Below, in pieces: positions 1 through 9,974 of a stretch of DNA of 26,951 bases. The stretch comes from Phaeoceros laevis. Its lineage: Eukaryota > Anthocerotophyta > Anthocerotopsida > Notothyladales. The position numbers and the translations under genes were made by a program. How positions within the stretch are numbered: the stretch's first letter is position 1; the number at the start of each line of letters is the position of its first letter. Under the pieces are notes generated by a model. That model was not told the origin of the DNA. It was given only the letters and a program-made list of their open reading frames with translations, and did not search any database. The DNA is taken from positions 1 to 26,951 of the forward strand of contig JBNGIQ010007619.1 of assembly GCA_049999765.1 (NCBI GenBank), in the 5' to 3' direction.

Positions 1-117
1 TACAACAAACTCACCATGGTGCTCTCTGAACGCCTGCTAGATGGAACGCTTTCAAAGTCAGTAGTGCAAGCAACTTCACTGTTCTGCGAATTCAAGGGTT
101 TCAAATGTGAGCTTTCA

Positions 118-123
118 TATATA
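118..123 (+). promoter_or_regulatory. Possible TATA box of the TMEM8-like gene
   Basis: TATATA lies 142 bp before the ATG at 265. It would place transcription start near 150 and give a 5' leader of roughly 115 nt. It is a short AT match in mixed sequence and has no other support. Confidence 0.3.
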
Positions 124-264
124 CCGTGGGGACCGGGGATTGCACGCTGGCGGCAACTATGATTGCCGGGGTCTTAAAATCAGCTAAAGTGGATCCGCCC
201 ATAGCGTTGTCGGGGTCTTTCCCCAGAAGGACCGGAGGGCTACTCACTGGAGGAGCGAGCAACG

Positions 265-3200
265 ATGGAGGCCATGTCAAAAGCCACTTTTTTGTGGTGC
301 ACGCTATTCTTGCTTTTGGGTCCTCATCATGGAAACTCAACCTTGAGCACGAACCAAGCTACCCCTGTACTTCTCTCAGCTGTGAACTACCGTGATGTGG
401 AAGTCGGGCCGTATGACTGGAGGTACTTCAGAGGTAATCTCTATGCCATGATTTGAGTCGAAAGAGCAAGCATTTTTGGATTAGCCTTCTGGCGCAGCCA
501 AGCTGGTTACGTGACTAGCAGATTCGGATGTGTCCGAACACAGTTGATCTGCCTGTGGGGTTCTCATCAGCCTCCGTAGCATGGAAGAAGAAGTGGGATG
601 CGGTAAGCCCTTTTTTGTCAGCTCTGACAGCAATTGCAGAGCTGACAGCAATTGCAGTTTCGATCATTTTGGCTAGGTACTTGTGTACCGACCACATGAA
701 TACTTGAATACTGGTTCGTTTGCTTGAAGGGGAACCAGGCAAGCAACTCAGATGAACTAGCACCTTTGGTTTGCTTCCGGTTCGGTGGCCCACCGGTGCC
801 AGCACCAGCATGTGAGGAACTTTCTCCTGAACTTGATGAGTGGATCATGCGTGGGATCCTCTGCTAATACTTGGAAGAAGAACTGCTCAAGTGTGCCTTG
901 TGGATTTGGAAGAAGAACTGCTCAAGTGTGCCTTGTGGATATTATTAGAGACTCCACCTTTGGGTTTCAATCAGTAACTTGTATACCAGGTTTCCTGGTC
1001 TTGCAGTGGAATCTTTGATGATGGCAGCAATTGCTGCTGGAAGGATTCAGAACATGACGGACATGGGTAAATGTGCCATTTTCCAGGAGAGTGTCAGCTT
1101 TATTTTGAGCAACCAACAGGTCGGTTTATCATATGGTGGAAACACTTGCAATTCATATACAGCCTTTTGTGATGTGTAAACCAAGTGTCTTGTTATTGCT
1201 GTCAAGCAGGTAGTCTCGGGAGTTCTTCATATTGGAGTTTTTAGTGATCCCAATCCGACACGCACACAATCACAAATGGTAAGTTTCCAGGACGTCTCTT
1301 TGCATTTTATGCTCATTATTCTGCCCTGTGATTCTTGCCATCTTTCCATATTTGACTTTTACACCTTTAGTCCAGTTTGCATGCTGTTATTTAGTTGCCT
1401 TTGAATCTATTTGATACACTCTTCTGATTAACAAACTTTGGACATCTTAGATATCCCGAGGCAACGTGTACTCCTTCGAATTGCAACTTCAGGTGTTTGG
1501 ATGTATGTCCCCTTTAGCTCATGGTGTCCACTGTAGTGTGGACGTGAACAATCTTGGATCAGAGCTTCCATTAGCTATTACTGGAAGTTTATTTAATCAA
1601 GAATTCGTAGCAGCAACTCACGTGCATACAAATCTGAATTCAAGTCCCAATCACTCAAGCAACTATGCTGAAGAGGATAAAGAAGGTACCACTTTACAGG
1701 AGAAGCTTGTTTATCTAGGTTCACTAGATGATGGCTCATGGTCAACTGCGGCTAATCAGTGTATAAAACGTGGGGACTGGAAGTTTCATGCCCTTCAAGT
1801 GGTAGATGTTGCAGCAGAGTTGGAGTTCAAGTTGGAACAGAAATCAGTCTCCTGCAATGAAGGGTATGTCAGATATGGTGCTCTTCCACAAAATACGACC
1901 ACTAGTTATAAATTAGATGTGACATCACCCTTGTCTATTACTGCACCAAAACATGGCCGGTGGTATGTGGGTATTTTGTCAGCAAATGCTGAAGGCGATG
2001 AATCGGGCCAATGCTGCTATACTGTATCTTGGAGACTACAGACCTGTGCACATGGGAGAGTTGGTGAAGGTTGCACGTGGAACATCACGACATTAGAGGT
2101 TTGTTTTTAGATCTATTTCGAGGTTTTGCTACAAGACTTGAAGAATATGTTTCTATTGGCCTATGATGGTAGATTGCATGTGAGCTTAGATGAAGTCTAG
2201 GTGATGAACGTTCACCAGTGCATGTGACGTCAGCAGCTGACATGACTCATCTTGTGAATGCAGAGGGTTCTTGGAAAGAAGGTAGAGTCGCTGTTTGACT
2301 CAAACTACAGGCCGATGACATCAACAAAATCAAACTCTAATCGGTTCCCTGTAAGTTTGATGCTTGCAACTACCAGTACAGGCACAAACCTTGGAACCGA
2401 AGCTTGGGCATATTTTTGTCTCAATGTTCCACAAGGTGCTGCTGGTTCCGTGCTCTCATTGGATGTAATCGGGCCAGCAAGTAGTCATTTTCAGCTTTTG
2501 GCTCGTTATGAGGGTGTGCCTACCTCAGACATATGGGATTACAAGGTGGAGCAGGTCCAGACTGTAACAGGTTTGGATTCAGGCGGCAGTAACTCACCAA
2601 TTTTGAACCATGTTAAGTTAATGTCACTGAAGCTCGACATTATCTATCCTGCCGAAGGTGCCTGGTATATTGCTGTGAAGAGCTTTTTGGAGGTTGGGAC
2701 AATCAACAGTCCCATCATGTATAAGACGCAAGATACTAAAGAAACAAATCCACAGTACCCCGAGTCTGATAATTCAGAGGACCCTACATCAAGTAGCTTC
2801 CTGACTAACCAGGGTGACTCTGTGAGTTGGATCTCAGACACGACAATGCGTTTGGGACTACATGGCTGTCCTGGGAAATGCTCAGGACATGGGGTGTGTC
2901 GAACCCAATACGAGGAGAGCCGGCTACATGTGTACAGGTTTGATTTACATGCTTTCCTTTTATAAGAACACCTTTGGAGAGGATACTTGCTTTTTTCCTG
3001 GGTCATTAATGAATGACGTAGAGGAACGTCCGTACTGCAGTTACTGCTACTGTGATCGGACTCATGGAGGTCTGGATTGCTCTGTGGAGATTCTTGGTGG
3101 TGCAGGTGAGTAGTGTGTGAAGGCAGTTAGATATATCCTTTGTCAATAAAATGGCCACGGTGTTGCATGTTGAATGCCAGTTGCTTTATTTGACACATGG

Positions 3201-4578
3201 CATTTGCAGGCCAAGCGCTGCACATCATCGCCCTTGTGGCATCCAATGCAGCAGCGGCATTGCCTAGTCTTTGGTGTCTCCAGCACAAGGTAACAGCTTG
3301 CCAGAATGATTGTACGTTTCACAAAGTCACCCAACTTTTAGTCATGCACCTCGTAACACTCTTTCTTCATGAAGGTCTACTCAGAGTGGATAGTGTTCAC
3401 CACCAGTGGCCTTTCCAGTGCAATTTATCACCTGTGTGATGCTGGTGGCTGGTGCGCGCTGTCCTACAGTTCTCTCCAGGTATGTATGTGTGTGGTTTTT
3501 TGCTTTCTGCTGGTGATGCTAACACATGTAGTGGTCGTTGTGTTTGACTTGGGTTTCTTGTGCCGTGCTTGATCAGTTCCTGGACTTCTGGCTTTCGTTC
3601 CTATCTGTGGTCATCACATTTGTGTACATGGCTGCCTTCTTGGGGTCTTCAAAGGCAGCAATGCACATAGGTGGAGCTATCTTCACTGCTGTAATAGCCA
3701 AGGAAAATGCCACGAGGTGTGATGTGAAGTGAACCCTGAATCATGGATTCTTCCATTGCTTTTCCTGATTATGTGGTGTCAACTGGGCTGGCAATCCTAC
3801 AGGTCTAACAATGATCCTGCTGGTTACATACAGTGCAGCGAATGTAATTATTGTCATGTGCATTGGTGCCGCTGGGCTGTTGATGGGCTTCGCTTTGGAG
3901 TTCTGGAGGGCTCCATCAGCCACCATGCAACGTACACGCTGGAGAATAGGTGACATCTCAAGCTTGCCAACTTTCAGGTAAATCGATTTGCTCAGTTTGA
4001 GTTTTGACCCAAGAAGGTTAACACTGTCAGGATACGTACGAGCACGTTGTAGTACGTAAGAGCACCACGACGCTTTTGCAGATGGAACACAGTAATGATG
4101 TATGTAAGAACATCCGCTGGCATGCTGGGGGCAAGGTTTCGGTGGCTCTACGTCCTGGTCGGTGTTGCTACTCTCTTCGCAGCAAAGCTTAGTTTCTTTT
4201 TTGAGACTGCGGAGTCCTACTGGATGTGGCACAGGCAAGTTGGTTTCGCCTTCTGTCCTCAAACGAGCAGCAGCATTGTCAGATGAGCCTGCAGAGCATC
4301 AAACTCTGGCTACCGAGAACCGGCTGCTGGACTGAGCACAACCGTGGTTGGTTGCTCTCTGCTGCAGTCTCTGGCACGTGAGTATCTTCACCTCTGCCTT
4401 GTGTTTCCTCAAGTCAAGAATTATGGTGGTGGCGAAAGAAGCCCAACTCGACGAGGCCGACCCATTGTTGCTGGATGAGAGCCGAGCGGACAGGGTGCCA
4501 CGAAAGCGAGCCCCAACCGGGGGTGAAGCGGCAGAGCTGGCCTCGTTCGCCGAGGAAGAAATCGAGCTGCCAAGTTGA
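265..4578 (+). CDS. TMEM8/PGAP6-like EGF and CREST-domain membrane protein, 14 exons
   Basis: Exons by my reading: 265-433, 544-602, 739-811, 1007-1119, 1210-1278, 1451-2098, 2264-2937, 3041-3105, 3210-3289, 3375-3479, 3577-3718, 3803-3977, 4082-4234, 4368-4578. They join in phase to 911 aa. The start ATG opens a hydrophobic signal peptide (about residues 5-20), followed by a long extracellular region. An EGF-like module follows at about 579-615 (C-x3-C-x5-C, then C-x-C-x8-C). About seven hydrophobic segments lie between 625 and 860. CREST-type residues are visible: S665-x3-H669, D672 and H841-x3-H845. The order matches plant TMEM8 proteins; the animal relative PGAP6 is a GPI-specific phospholipase A2. 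A similar lipid-hydrolase role at the cell surface is inference. The acidic cytosolic tail (after about 860) is not recognised. Intron 13 is GC-AG. The exon 3 and exon 11 donors are the least certain; an alternative exon 3/4 join (739-839 with 990-1119) also keeps frame but uses weaker splice sites. Confidence 0.85.
624..657. repeat. 18-bp period two-copy tandem repeat in intron 2
   Basis: The 16-base unit CTGACAGCAATTGCAG occurs at 624-639 and 642-657, inside intron 2 (603-738) of the TMEM8-like gene. It has no visible coding effect. Confidence 0.85.
871..940. repeat. Perfect 35-bp tandem duplication in intron 3
   Basis: Positions 871-905 and 906-940 are identical and abut. The unit is not a multiple of three and in-frame stops surround it, so it is placed in intron 3 (812-1006) of the TMEM8-like gene. 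Perfect identity suggests a recent duplication. Confidence 0.9.
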
Positions 4579-4615
4579 TGAAAAATGAAGGAAGTTTCTT
4601 ACAAAAACTAGTAGT

Positions 4616-4652
4616 CCCTTTCCCATAGAAAGGGCAGTAGTATACTACTGCC
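4616..4652. repeat. Nested inverted repeats between convergent genes
   Basis: CCCTTTC (4616-4622) and GAAAGGG (4628-4634) form a 7-bp stem with a 5-nt loop. Overlapping it, 4633-4652 is a perfect 20-bp palindrome centred on GTATAC. The pair sits in the 97 bp between the stop codons of two genes that face each other, so it lies in both predicted 3' UTRs and reads as a hairpin in either transcript. A role in 3'-end formation is inference. Confidence 0.75.
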
Positions 4653-4675
4653 AGGAAACAAATCTAAAGCACGCG

Positions 4676-5146
4676 TTACGGAAGCCCAACGTTAACGTTG
4701 CAGGCATCGGTAGCAAAGCAAGTAACAAGCCCAGGGTCGACGCCTTCGAAGGCTCCATCGACTGGGGGGTAGTTGTAGATCATGCACAAGATGCCCTCGC
4801 AATGAGGGAATTGCTTCACAAAATTAGCTTTGGCCTGGGAGCAACAGGCAGCGGGGTCTCCCAGGGGCGGGACCTCGGTTTCTACCACGGGCGGCGTGAG
4901 GCAGGCCCCGTACTGGCTCCCAACCTCGCTTAGCAGCCCCATCAGCGCCGTTATAAAGCCCGGTATTTGCAGCCCAGTGAGTCCGCGCAAGCACGGAACA
5001 GGCGGAGCCTGGAGAAGCTGACGAGCAGCAGCTCCGGGTCCTCCTCGAGCTTCCGCCATGGCCATGCCGCACTGCGGCTGCAGCACAAGCTCCATGGCCA
5101 GCAGCACCCAGAGGAACACGCCTATGCCTCGAGCTCCGCCTCCCAT
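4676..5146 (-). CDS. Small secreted eight-cysteine protein
   Basis: Intronless 156-aa ORF. The ATG at 5146 opens a hydrophobic segment (residues 8-24) typical of a signal peptide. The open frame continues upstream to 5389, but a TATA-like site at 5308-5315 interrupts that stretch, so the shorter form is preferred. The mature part has eight cysteines, C52, C82, C101-C102, C116, C121, C143 and C149, i.e. C-C-CC-C-C-C-C. This resembles the eight-cysteine motif of lipid-transfer and prolamin-like proteins, but the usual CxC is Cx4C here and the first spacing is 29 residues, so the fit is poor. I do not recognise the family. Apoplastic location is inferred from the signal peptide and the paired cysteines. 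It converges on the TMEM8-like gene. Intron absence and high GC fit a short secreted-protein gene. Confidence 0.65.
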   Translation of the reverse strand: MGGGARGIGVFLWVLLAMELVLQPQCGMAMAEARGGPGAAARQLLQAPPVPCLRGLTGLQIPGFITALMGLLSEVGSQYGACLTPPVVETEVPPLGDPAACCSQAKANFVKQFPHCEGILCMIYNYPPVDGAFEGVDPGLVTCFATDACNVNVGLP

Positions 5147-5307
5147 CGTCTCCGCCGCCGCCCCCGATCGATGTCGTGACGCCGTCTTCAGCTTGTCGCT
5201 CGTCTTCACGCTCGAACGCGTGAGGGCTGCCTCCGGCAGCGCAATGTTCAGTAGCAGCAGCAGCGCTGACAGCGAAGAGAATGACGGTCTATCCAGCGGG
5301 CCGGCAT

Positions 5308-5315
5308 TCATATAG
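5308..5315 (-). promoter_or_regulatory. TATA box of the secreted cysteine-rich gene
   Basis: Read on the minus strand this is CTATATGA in otherwise GC-rich sequence. It is 162 bp upstream of the ATG at 5146 and predicts transcription start near 5280. It also argues against using the in-frame ATG codons at or before it. Confidence 0.45.
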
Positions 5316-5804
5316 AGCTCACCGGCCGGGGCCGGGGCCGGGCCAGGCCTGGCCTGGCGACGGGTCATCTGTCTAGGGATGGATGACACTGCTGCTGCAC
5401 TATTGGTGGTGCATGGATTGCCGGACTGGCCATGGCCCTGACCACGTCTGCAGTGTCTCCCACAGGTGATTGAGAGGAGTCGACTGCAAGAATATGAATC
5501 TCACAGGATGCGTGCCTGATTGGCTGATTTTGCTGCATGGATTTTCAATCATTATTTTAAATTTTCTACATCCAGCTTCATCCTCATCCACATGGTGGCG
5601 CGCCACAGCCGGAGCAAAGCAAAAGCAAAAAGCGTCGGTAAGCTCGCGGTGCGTGCGGCACACGGCCTCCTTGTCACGGCAGTCGCGCATAATAAAGTGC
5701 CAAGTCAGGAGTCAGGCAATCGCCACCGACTCCACGATTGAAGTGCTCAAGTAGTACTAGATCGAAAAGAGAGATAAATTTCGAGTCCCAATAACATGTG
5801 CACC

Positions 5805-5823
5805 GAGTAGTAGTAGTAGTAGG
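5805..5823. repeat. GTA/TAG trinucleotide microsatellite
   Basis: Six uninterrupted units of a GTA/TAG triplet, followed directly by GGA triplets. No gene contains it. Confidence 0.85.
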
Positions 5824-6411
5824 AGGAGGATAACTAACGTGTTTAGGCTTTAGCCAACTCCACATGGGAATTGTTTAGCCAACTCCCAGCAAGGGCTGCC
5901 TGTGATCAACAAGCACCTTGTATGTACATTGATCTGGTTCTTTCCCGAACGATGGCTGTACGGTTCTGAAATTTTCCTTTTTTGTCTTTTGCCCAGGTCT
6001 GACCGAGAACACACTGAACGACTGGTACCTGTAGGCTGTAGGTGAAAACAAAGGGACTGTCTGATGAGTGTCTGTGTCATTATCAAAGAACCAGCCTGGA
6101 GGCAGAGTGGAAAGAGTTACAACACTGATCGAACACACTAGTCAGGGCTGCCAATAAGCTATGGCCCAGAACTTGCCGTTCCTGGTCCAAGTCAAGAGAT
6201 AAACATCGTCTGTGTTCTTCTCACGACTCAACCAAGTCCGAGTTGCCTCAGGACTGCAGTCCACTCAGGTGTCGCAAGAGAGTTCAGGGCAAGGCCTGAG
6301 AGCCTGAGGTAGGGTTTGATCCGCAGCCTGTGCACGCCTTCATAATTATGTCTTCAAACCCGACGAGTTCCCTTCCGGCCTATGCTACAGCCTATGCATG
6401 ATCTCAACTCT

Positions 6412-6421
6412 NNNNNNNNNN
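6412..6421. other. Assembly gap (ten N)
   Basis: Ten consecutive N. The true gap size is unknown, because ten is a common placeholder length. Any feature spanning 6.3-6.5 kb cannot be judged. Confidence 0.99.
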
Positions 6422-7500
6422 TGTTTTGTTTTTGAAACAGTGACATACATCAACTGGTCTTAGGAAAAATGTAAATGTTTGGAACGAGTACTTGTAAGAG
6501 AGCTTCTTGAAAGTCCCTGGCCCGTAACAACAAAAAGAAAGCTAAGAAGTTGGGGTGTCATGCAAGGTGGGTCTGCGTACACCGCTTTTGTGTACCAGAT
6601 ATTTATGCCATGGTCAGAGACGTGCTTGCTTGCCTGGCAACTCTACGTCTGTTTGCCGTTCCTGGACGCCCGCGGCAGTTGACAGCCAGCGCTTTTTTGC
6701 TTTTGACATGGCTGGCACGTTGTTCACCTCTGTGAAACCGGAGTGGTTCCCGTGAGCGAAAGCATTTTGGCACGGTACCGGAATGGCAGTCCGGACAGCA
6801 GAGAAAGGCAAACAACTTGAAGTTCTTTGAAAGAATCTTAGGGTGAAATTGGCACCCGTGTGCCTGCAGACGGTTGAGAATTTGCATCGCCGGGCGGAAT
6901 TAGCAAAACTTGTGGCCAGCTGGTTTGAGTGAAAATATTAAGTTCAAGAGAGGTATGAATTCCCAGTGGTTTGCGTATTGTTTGAACCGATGCAAGAAGG
7001 TGAACTGTTTCTTGCCTGCCTGGCTTGCAATTGAGACGTTGATCCACCGCACACACAGAGGTACTCCACAGCTAGATTGCCTTGCCGTGAACAAAGACAA
7101 GATTCCGCATATACTCTTTGAACAACAATCTTGAAAACAAATTCACGCATCGTTTGAACAACAATCACCAAGAGGGGGTGACTGAGAATCATAAGATTGG
7201 ATCAGAACAGAGCCTCTTCTGAGTTCACAGAAGGATTGTCAGAATAATTTACAGGGCCATCTTGTCAATGGCAGCGTCTAATAAATTTACAGACTACCTA
7301 TCCTCAGCATACATGTACACCTACCCAGCTATCTACAAAATTTGGTTTTTCAGAGATCCCTTGAAAGCACCCGGCTCTGATCTCTGCTGTTGTGAACCTT
7401 GTTCACTGACTGAAAATCCGTCCGCAGCACCAGCATCAAGATTTCCCACCGCAGACTCCTCAATCTTCCAGGGCTGCAGAAGATTTCACTTTGAACAGAC

Positions 7501-8583
7501 TCATGGAGCCAAAGCACATTTCCTGGTGGAAGGATTCCACAACGCCGGAAGCAAAAACTTCCGATTCTTGATCCCAGTGGTGTTGTGCGACGCTCCTGAA
7601 ACCGGATCCTGGAGCAAATCTCCCGGCCAGCCAGGATAGGCTCCAGGCCCAAACGTGCCTGAACAGGCAGTGGCAGCCTCCATGGGGAAGCGTGCATCTC
7701 CCTGGTAGAACCCAGTGCCCAGAGGATTGGTCACCGCCCCCGCCAGCACCACGCCAATGTTGATCACCATGCCATCGGCACCGACATCACCGTTGGGAGC
7801 CACCAGCGGCGCGGTGTCAGGAGCTCCAGGGAAGGTGAGCTTGGCAAAGGGCCAGGCGCACATCCCGGCACACTGCTCCTCCGCGTTCCCAACCCAGGCA
7901 TACGGCACTCTCACGCCGTTGCCCGCCTTGACGTAGCTGTGAGTGCCGCAGGCGCTCTCGCAGAAATCCTCCACCGCCACGTCCTTGGCCGTGAGCACCA
8001 GCACGACGCTGTTCTCATCGGCAGGGAAAACCTTCTTCTCCAGCGCGTCCCGCACCAGGGCCGCCAGGTCCGATTTCTTCAAGCTCTTCCCGAGGGACGC
8101 CCTCCGGTCTTGCATCTGCCCCGCCAATTGCAGCTGCAGCTTCTGCTGCGGCTGGGAATCCTCCCCGCCTTGCTGCTGCACCTTCTTGTACCCGCTCACC
8201 AGGCTCCACCACTCCCGCACCGTGGCCCCCCGCCGGGACTTGATCGGGCCCGAGAAGGAGCGCAGGAAATCCACGATGGTGTGCTTCTGCGGCTTGGTGA
8301 AGCAGCCGTACCACAGCACGTACACCTTGACGCCATCGCCTGAGGTGAGCACCGGGCCGCCGTGGTAGTCAAGAACCAGGGGCACCTCCGGCACCAGCGC
8401 CAGCAGCTTGCGGTTGGCAAAGGCATGGCGCATCACCGGGAAACCAGCGGCATCATCCATGGCCACCACTTCCTCCCTCACACCAACATTTTTTTCTTTC
8501 AGCAGGCGGGCACACTCCGCCACCTCCCAAGCAGCACAAACCACAGCAAGAAGCAGGAACCACCACACCTTGGTGACCGCCAT
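7501..8583 (-). CDS. EXL: EXORDIUM/PHI-1-like secreted protein (copy 1)
   Basis: Intronless, 360 aa, full length for the phosphate-induced protein 1 (EXO) family. A signal peptide covers about residues 1-24. Family landmarks follow in order: YHGG (73-76), VYVLWYG (87-93), FC-x4-CGTH (207-215), PYAWVGN (227-233), QC-x3-CAWPF (237-246), APNGDVG (262-268) and a C-terminal LPALWNP-x4-C (345-356). NTT at 324 is a possible N-glycosylation site. A glutamine-rich insertion (about 125-133) is absent from the neighbour. EXO proteins are apoplastic and linked to growth control under carbon and hormone signals; their biochemical activity is unknown. This copy lies 1.4 kb downstream of a same-strand paralogue, so the pair is a tandem duplication. 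Conserved cysteines and motifs look intact. Confidence 0.95.
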   Translation of the reverse strand: MAVTKVWWFLLLAVVCAAWEVAECARLLKEKNVGVREEVVAMDDAAGFPVMRHAFANRKLLALVPEVPLVLDYHGGPVLTSGDGVKVYVLWYGCFTKPQKHTIVDFLRSFSGPIKSRRGATVREWWSLVSGYKKVQQQGGEDSQPQQKLQLQLAGQMQDRRASLGKSLKKSDLAALVRDALEKKVFPADENSVVLVLTAKDVAVEDFCESACGTHSYVKAGNGVRVPYAWVGNAEEQCAGMCAWPFAKLTFPGAPDTAPLVAPNGDVGADGMVINIGVVLAGAVTNPLGTGFYQGDARFPMEAATACSGTFGPGAYPGWPGDLLQDPVSGASHNTTGIKNRKFLLPALWNPSTRKCALAP

Positions 8584-8855
8584 CTCCTCCTCTCAAGGCA
8601 GCACAATGCACACGGATTCCAATTGCAGGCAAGCGCAGCGTCAACAAGCAGCAAAACAGCGATGGTCGCAATTCAAACACCTCAAGCAATCTTGAGAACG
8701 AGCCAAGAGCGAGCGGACGTGAGAGGGAAGAAGGAGGAGGAGGCGTGAATGATCGCTGGAGGGGTGGCAGGCAGGATGAAGAAGAGGAGGAAAGGACTGA
8801 CTGGTCTGTACAGCGAAACCAGCTAGCTTGAAGACTCCTCGGGAGACTGGACTGG

Positions 8856-8863
8856 TATTTAAG
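8856..8863 (-). promoter_or_regulatory. TATA-like box of EXO copy 1
   Basis: The minus strand reads CTTAAATA 273 bp before the ATG at 8583, giving an estimated transcription start near 8830 and a leader of about 245 nt. Confidence 0.45.
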
Positions 8864-8905
8864 ACTGGCGCAGTATGCGTTGTTGCGATTCAGGCCGATT
8901 CGGTA

Positions 8906-8913
8906 CACGTGTA
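8906..8913. promoter_or_regulatory. G-box ACACGTGT upstream of EXO copy 1
   Basis: Palindromic ACACGTGT lies about 43 bp upstream of the TATA-like box. CACGTG is a bZIP/bHLH/BZR recognition core. At least five other CACGTG cores occur in this window, including coding ones, so the match alone is weak. Confidence 0.35.
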
Positions 8914-9974
8914 GGATCGTAAATACGATTTGCGGACATTATGAGAGCGAGCCGCGGGGTGCGCTGGCGTGCGCTGGCTGGCCGTGCTGCCAGCGCGTTC
9001 AGGCAGCAACACGACAAAACCCACGGAATCGGCTCGGTCGCTCGCTGGCGCCGGTGATTCGTGGGGAGCCGGTAAAGAGTCGCCGTTTCTCGCCTGGCCG
9101 CAGTGTAGCGTTGACTCGAGTACGCGGTCGCCGGTGGGCCGTAAGCTACTGCGAGAAGCGCAAAGAACTCACAAAAGTATCTCACAACGACGCTGCTGCT
9201 GCATTGAAACGGCCCCCCCCTCCCTGTCTGTTACAAATCCAGCCTGCCTGCCAGCCAGATTTCTGGTTGCGATGGTTGGACACCGGGAATCGGAAATCAA
9301 CAGTTTTGCAGACCGCCATTTATCCCAAACCAGCGCAGTAATCCGAATTGATACTGTACACGCGTATTCATCCGTGGGAGCATTCAATTCCGCGCGCCCT
9401 GTTGCGGCACAGATTTGAAGGCACCTTCAGACGTCGGTTGAATGTGCTGTTGCTGCCTTGAGCAATTGCTGCTGGCAGTTGTTTGCGGCATGAATTTCTC
9501 ATTTCAGGCGGCGCACATTGCATGAATTCACGACTACGCATCTACAGAATGTAACTCATTTCAATCTCCTTGCCAGCCTGAGGGAGCAAGTGAAAGAAAA
9601 TCTTGAGCAACGTTCAACATGTGATGGCCTTTCAGAATTCCTAGCCCAAGGGCAAGCAGATAGCCACCAACAACTGAAGAACATGCAAGTGCCATACCCC
9701 GATTGAATTAGTACATGGAACAGGAAAAACAATCCTTCTTTCGCAGGCGAAACAATCTCCTGACAAAGGACGAATCAAATGCTCCAAGAGAAGCCTTTTA
9801 TGAAAGTGGTGGGCGTACAATGTGTACACAAAGAATGTGTTTCCTACAAAAATGCTAGTAGCTCCCTGTTTCTGTTTTATACACTCATCTCTACCAAAAC
9901 TGTGAGAAAGGAATGTCTTCAAAACCGCTGAAGAAAGAAGCAATGCTGCTGCATTCCCAGAAACAACTACTTGG
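8914..9974. other. Spacer between the two EXO-like genes
   Basis: About 1.06 kb holding the distal promoter of copy 1 and the 3' flank of copy 2. Short open frames are present, for example 9518-9706 which lacks an ATG, but none is convincing. GC content is high near 8950-9150 and drops towards 9900. Confidence 0.6.

Larger units (their letters stand above)
5316..7500. other. Intergenic stretch without a recognisable gene
   Basis: About 2.2 kb between the promoter of the cysteine-rich gene and the stop of the first EXO-like gene. Open frames here are short (under about 100 codons), overlap in several frames and resemble no family I know. It holds a GTA microsatellite, the assembly gap and a 14-base direct repeat (7118-7131 and 7153-7166). 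The part nearest 7500 is presumably the 3' UTR of the EXO-like gene. Confidence 0.6.

Noticed and set aside
739-1119. Alternative exon 3/4 structure joining 839 to 990
   Set aside because: It keeps frame but uses weak splice sites. The 811/1007 junction has a GTGAGG donor, a pyrimidine-rich acceptor and gives the family-like PPVPAPALESL sequence.
5147-5389. N-terminal extension of the secreted cysteine-rich protein to the ATG at 5389
   Set aside because: The TATA-like box at 5308-5315 lies inside it, and the downstream ATG at 5146 directly precedes a signal-peptide-like segment.
7943-8368. Plus-strand open frame opposite EXO copy 1
   Set aside because: Antisense shadow of a conserved coding region; composition of mirrored codons and no independent features.
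8453-8908. Minus-strand open frame over the EXO copy 1 leader
   Set aside because: Spans the predicted TATA-like box and start region in another frame and contains low-complexity serine/proline runs.
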